From Cymbomonas tetramitiformis (taxonomy: Eukaryota; Chlorophyta; Pyramimonadophyceae; Pyramimonadales; Pyramimonadaceae), in contig LGRX02034426.1 of assembly GCA_001247695.2 (NCBI GenBank), positions 1 to 64,000 of the forward strand: 64,000 nt of DNA, written 5' to 3'. A program made the translations under genes and the position numbers. The stretch's first letter is position 1. Each line of letters begins with the position of its first letter. Below the pieces are notes generated by a model. That model made no database searches. It saw nothing but the letters and a program-made list of their open reading frames with translations, and had not been told where the DNA came from. Shown here piece by piece: positions 61,833 through 64,000 of the stretch.

Positions 61833-63700
61833 GACACTGCAGAATTTGTCCGGGAAACTGAGCAGCAGCAGGCATTCGACAATCTCAAAAGTGCCATCTG
61901 CAATGCTCCAGTGCTTCAGCTTCCAGATCAGAAACTGGCGTCCATTATGGAGGTCGATGGATCAGGCACTCGTGTTGGCCAAGTCATTCTTCAGGATCAA
62001 AGCAAAGGTATGAGACCATGTGGCTACTACAGCGTAACTCTTTCTGACACACAACGACGCTGGCCTATTCCTGAAATTGTATTATACGCCATTGTGGAGG
62101 GCTTCCGGTTCTTCCGCCACATCTTGCTGGGCGCTCCAGAGACTATCGTCCGCTCGGCTCATCAGCCACTGGTTTATGTCCGGTCTAAATCCACACTAAG
62201 TCCGAAACAGGCGAGGTGGTTGGATGAGCTCTCTGAGTACAACTTTCGGATTGAGCACATTTATCGCGTCACAGTATGATCGTGATCCTTTTGCACAATC
62301 GATACTTTCCAAACTGGCATCAGCATCATCATCACCACAGACCGTCAGCAGTTTTGAGCTCATACAGGGATGATTATATCGTAAGACCATATATGGCAGG
62401 CAGCTTTACATACCACCGACTGCCAAAGTCCATACAGATGACGGTGAGATCACACAACGTCGCCACATTCTTCTTCATGAGTGTCACTCAGCAACAGTTT
62501 CTGGTCATGTAGGCAAGAATCACATGCTTCATCTATTGCGTAGCCGATATTACAGGCCAGGAATGACAAAGGCAGCAATTCAGTACATTCCGGAGTGCCC
62601 CGTATGCCAACGCCAGAAAACGAGGAGACACAAACCTTATGGACAGGCGCACATTCGCTATTGTGTACCTAAGACAAAATGGCTTGATGTTTCTCTTGAC
62701 TGGATCACCGATTTGCCTTTGACCACCAATGGGCACGACAGTATATTTGTGGTAATGTGCCAATTCACTCATCGCTGCCATCTCATCCCATTTCACATGA
62801 CCTGGACTGCTCAGCACACCGCTGCTATATATATACAGCACACCTTCAAGCTCCATGGTCTTCCGAGGAATATCATCTCAGATCGAGATCCCAGATTCAC
62901 TTCTTCATTCTGGCAAACGCTGTGGAAATCTACTGGTACGAGATTGTCTATGACATCTTCACACCATCCACAGTCGAATGCGAGCAATGAACGAAGCCAT
63001 GCCTTCATTGAGGACATCCTCAGGTATTTTTTCATTTTTGTTTTATGCAGGATACACCAGCCTCCGGTTTATGATTACTGATTAGAAAGTATTTATCCTC
63101 AGGTGTTGTTGCAATGATACTTCTGCCAATTCGTGGGAAGACAAGTTGCCTCTGGTGGAGTTTGCAATCAACAATACGGTCTCTGCTACTACTGGATACT
63201 CACCTTTCTATCTCGATTCCCTGGCGCAGCCATTATCGCCACACGATTTGGCAATCACCATTCCGCCAGAAGCTCTTGTTCCAATTCAGAATGCTATCCG
63301 AGATTACGTTGACCAGTATTCGGCTGTTCATGCCAATGCGGTAGACAATATTAGCCGAGCAGCAGAAATCAATCGAGCCAGGTTCAACAAGACTCACATG
63401 CCCCGACAGTATGCACTAGGGCAGAAAGTTCTTTTACGGACTGAGTATATCCAATGGACTGGTTTGACAGAGGCAGGCGGACACTTTAAGCAGCCCTACA
63501 TCGGACCGTTTACAATTTCCAAAGTTGTCAGCCATGGACGTGCATATGAGCTGGATTTTGCATGACGCAGGCACTCAGGTATTTGGCGGGCTGCGCAATT
63601 TAATGTGGACCTTTTACTTATTTCAATTCCAAAATGAGGTTTATAAAACAATTAACAGACTAAAAGTTTTGTGTAGTTCACGTTGCGGCACGTCATCTCC
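61833..63700 (+). pseudogene. Ty3/gypsy element F, RNase H-integrase part (3' half)
   Basis: Resumes exactly after the G target duplication: EFVRETEQQQAFDNLKSAIC, RNase H SIMEVDGSGTRVGQVIL (an altered active-site region) and YCV-type end, stop at 62279. The H2C2 finger follows with LRSRYYRPGMTKAAIQYIPE and CPVCQRQK. Integrase: SLDWITDLP, IISDRDPRF, HPQSNASNERSHAF with D, D and E present. The frame is interrupted at 63024-63102 by an intron-like insert, then continues LPLVEFAINNTVSATTGYSP and an integrase C-terminal GPFTISKVVSHGRAYELDFA to 63565. Degenerate, with frameshifts. Confidence 0.82.
63016..63104 (+). other. 79-bp GT-AG intron-like insert in the F integrase
   Basis: gtattttttcatttttg ... 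atttatcctcag at 63024-63102. Removal joins EDILR to CCCNDTSANSWEDKLPLVEF in one frame, as expected for a Ty3/gypsy integrase. A 10-bp direct repeat, atcctcaggt, lies at 63016-63025 and 63095-63104. It contains a branch-point-like ctgat near 63079. Confidence 0.7.
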
Positions 63701-64000
63701 ATGTCGGACCACGTAAGCGCCACGTAGGTGCGACGTCAACATATCAAGCAATTAATTGATTATTTGTTAAATGAATAAAAGGTTCACAGTATTTCGACTT
63801 TCGGTGGAGCGTATTCCAGCGTGGTAGCGGTGGAGCGTCGTAGTAGCGGTAGTCCGACGTGGACCCTGATCTGGCCATCGACGACTTTGCTGATATTACT
63901 CACTCTGGGTTACCATTATCAACGACTTTAGTAATTACAACCTTCGTTATCGTCTCACGTCGCACTCGCACCATGCCGGACGAAGAGGCAAATGCACTTT
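63701..64000 (+). other. possible LTR or leader at the window end
   Basis: AT-rich with aataaa at 63772, then gtcgtagtagcggtagtccg-type sequence; an ATG in good context (caccatgcc) at 63973 starts a frame running off the window (MPDEEANAL). This may be the 3' LTR of F followed by another element or gene; not decidable here. Confidence 0.35.

Larger units (their letters stand above)
53525..61837 (+). mobile_element. Ty3/gypsy element G with two methyltransferase domains
   Basis: Nested in F. Target duplication gacac (53525-53529 and 61833-61837). LTR ends TGTGCC/GGCACA. The 3' LTR is 693 bp (61140-61832), while the 5' LTR is only about 137 bp (53530-53666). Three long ORFs: gag-protease-RT-RNase H; linker with Dam-like domain; integrase-chromodomain-C5 methyltransferase. 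Joined by a +1 and a -1 frame change. All catalytic residues of the retroviral enzymes are present. Confidence 0.93.

Overview
The window is eukaryotic, repeat-dominated DNA. It holds a 40-bp satellite, four families of tyrosine-recombinase (YR) retrotransposons, one Ty1/copia element and two nested Ty3/gypsy elements. Probably fewer than 10 kb (41.76-42.13 and 48.4-52.4 kb) could be host sequence. I see no rRNA, tRNA, CRISPR or bacterial operon structure. A GT-AG intron, satellite DNA, chromodomain and Tudor-like domains and LTR elements all point to a eukaryote. The mix of PAT/DIRS-like elements, GC-rich coding and retroelement-borne methyltransferases suggests an alga or another protist, but the lineage cannot be fixed from the sequence.

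Layout. 1-41.76 kb is a 40-bp satellite array repeatedly broken by YR retroelements: satellite 1-226; element A-I (minus, 227-5551); satellite; element B (plus, 5785-12746); satellite; element A-II (plus, 12917-23558), itself split by element E (minus, 14529-19813); satellite; element C (minus, 23843-31744); satellite; then the rearranged copies A-III (plus, 32305-36108) and A-IV (minus, 36110-41757). Families A, B, C and E share the plan A1-ORFs-B1-A2-B2 (split direct repeats), with gag, RT-RNase H, a Dam-like methyltransferase domain and a tyrosine recombinase. Where both flanks survive, no target duplication is seen, as expected for recombinase integration.

A young Ty1/copia element (minus, 42134-48394) has 363-bp LTRs differing by one base that I could see, a 5-bp target duplication and a half-tRNA-iMet primer site. 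Its pol carries a Dam-like domain between protease and integrase. A gene-poor stretch (48.4-52.4 kb) follows, with one possible ABC1-kinase exon. An old Ty3/gypsy (F, about 52.5-53.5 and 61.8-63.7 kb) is split by a younger Ty3/gypsy (G, 53530-61832) with a perfect 5-bp target duplication. G has a Dam-like domain before its integrase, and a chromodomain plus a complete-looking cytosine-C5 methyltransferase domain after it. F's integrase contains a 79-bp GT-AG intron-like insert flanked by a 10-bp direct repeat.

How the parts work together. The main signal is that DNA-methyltransferase-like domains appear in unrelated retrotransposon classes (YR, Ty1/copia, Ty3/gypsy) in one locus, with catalytic tetrads from intact (NPPY, NPPF, NPPW) to altered (NLPF, NMPY) or deleted. 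The second signal is that at least three YR families landed in nearly the same place in a 40-bp satellite unit. Most coding regions are damaged: only E gag, C recombinase, B recombinase and the three long G ORFs are open over their full length.
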